NCBI GenBank assembly: GCA_963931865.1
Contig: OZ007518.1
Location: 10,493,052-10,557,051 of the forward strand
DNA from: Axinella damicornis
Lineage: Eukaryota > Porifera > Demospongiae > Axinellida > Axinellidae
Direction of reading: 5' to 3'
DNA: 64,000 nt
Below are positions 63,742 through 64,000 of the stretch, piece after piece. The position numbers and the translations under genes were made by a program. The notes beneath the pieces are model-generated. The model did no database searches, was not told the origin of the DNA, and was given only the letters and a program-made list of their open reading frames with translations. Position 1 is the first letter of the stretch. Each line of letters opens with the position of its first letter.

Positions 63742-64000
63742 CTGTACATTGAAATACACCACATGAATCTACTGTCAGCTTGTCACAGCTACGACAGTAC
63801 AATCAAATGTTGTTGGAGGCCGTATCCCGTTCCCAGGCCATTCCCACAGCCTACATTGGAATGGCCTGTAGTAATCCTCAATACATGGAATGGTAAACTT
63901 ACATGCTATCAAAGTGGAGATTTCAACACTGCTATACATATACCGTAGATCGGGAAATTTTCGTGTTAAAAATATTTTGTGCGTAAAATTTTCATGGCAT

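Overview
Eukaryotic nuclear DNA, most likely from an early-branching animal such as a sponge. The genes have many introns with GT-AG junctions and canonical 3' ends. Animal families are present (RSBN1, TEX264, an Id-like HLH protein, a Rab11-FIP-like protein), together with a half-size ABCA transporter of a type familiar from plants and slime moulds. The species assignment is inference: no ribosomal RNA or mitochondrial marker lies in the window.

Layout. 1-9641 (+): a half-size ABCA transporter, entered part-way through its extracellular domain and followed to the stop through 24 phase-consistent exons. 9946-11136 (-): a short TEX264-like ER protein, tail-to-tail with ABCA and head-to-head with the next gene. 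11720-20002 (+): an RSBN1/RSBN1L-type JmjC protein with minisatellites in its introns. 20177-21963: a 27-bp tandem array running into a 200-N gap. 25823-26586 (+): a small Id-like helix-loop-helix gene in otherwise gene-poor DNA. 26587-38944: about 12 kb with no recognised gene, holding MITE-like elements, tRNA-like heads and arrays. 38945-43045 (-): a SUCO-type SUN-domain gene with no recognisable C-terminal half. 44066-47495 (+): a small coiled-coil protein with two Rab11-FIP-like Rab-binding motifs. 47760-49106 (-): intronless DCAF13/Sof1. 49196-55166 (+): RPS23, five exons, exactly 143 aa, sharing an 89-bp promoter with DCAF13. 56917-57680 and 60494-61390 (-): a broken and an intact copy of a kelch-repeat exon flanking a 5'-truncated LINE. 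Two 63-nt paralogous exons at the right edge probably belong to the intact kelch gene.

Functional links are loose. Three genes are ribosome or nucleolar (RPS23, DCAF13) or chromatin (RSBN1) housekeeping genes. TEX264-like, SUCO-like, FIP-like and ABCA concern the endomembrane system. Compact head-to-head pairs (TEX264/RSBN1, SUCO/FIP-like, DCAF13/RPS23) suggest shared promoters.

The strongest unexplained structure is repetitive. Nearly every gene carries its own private minisatellite, and many 3' splice sites directly abut a microsatellite or C/T-rich simple repeat that serves as the polypyrimidine tract. Other points worth following are the LIR-less, KKXX-ending TEX264, the tandem FIP-type motifs, the duplicated promoter-plus-first-exon cassette inside an RPS23 intron, and a 64-bp MITE with perfect 5-bp target duplications inside a kelch copy.
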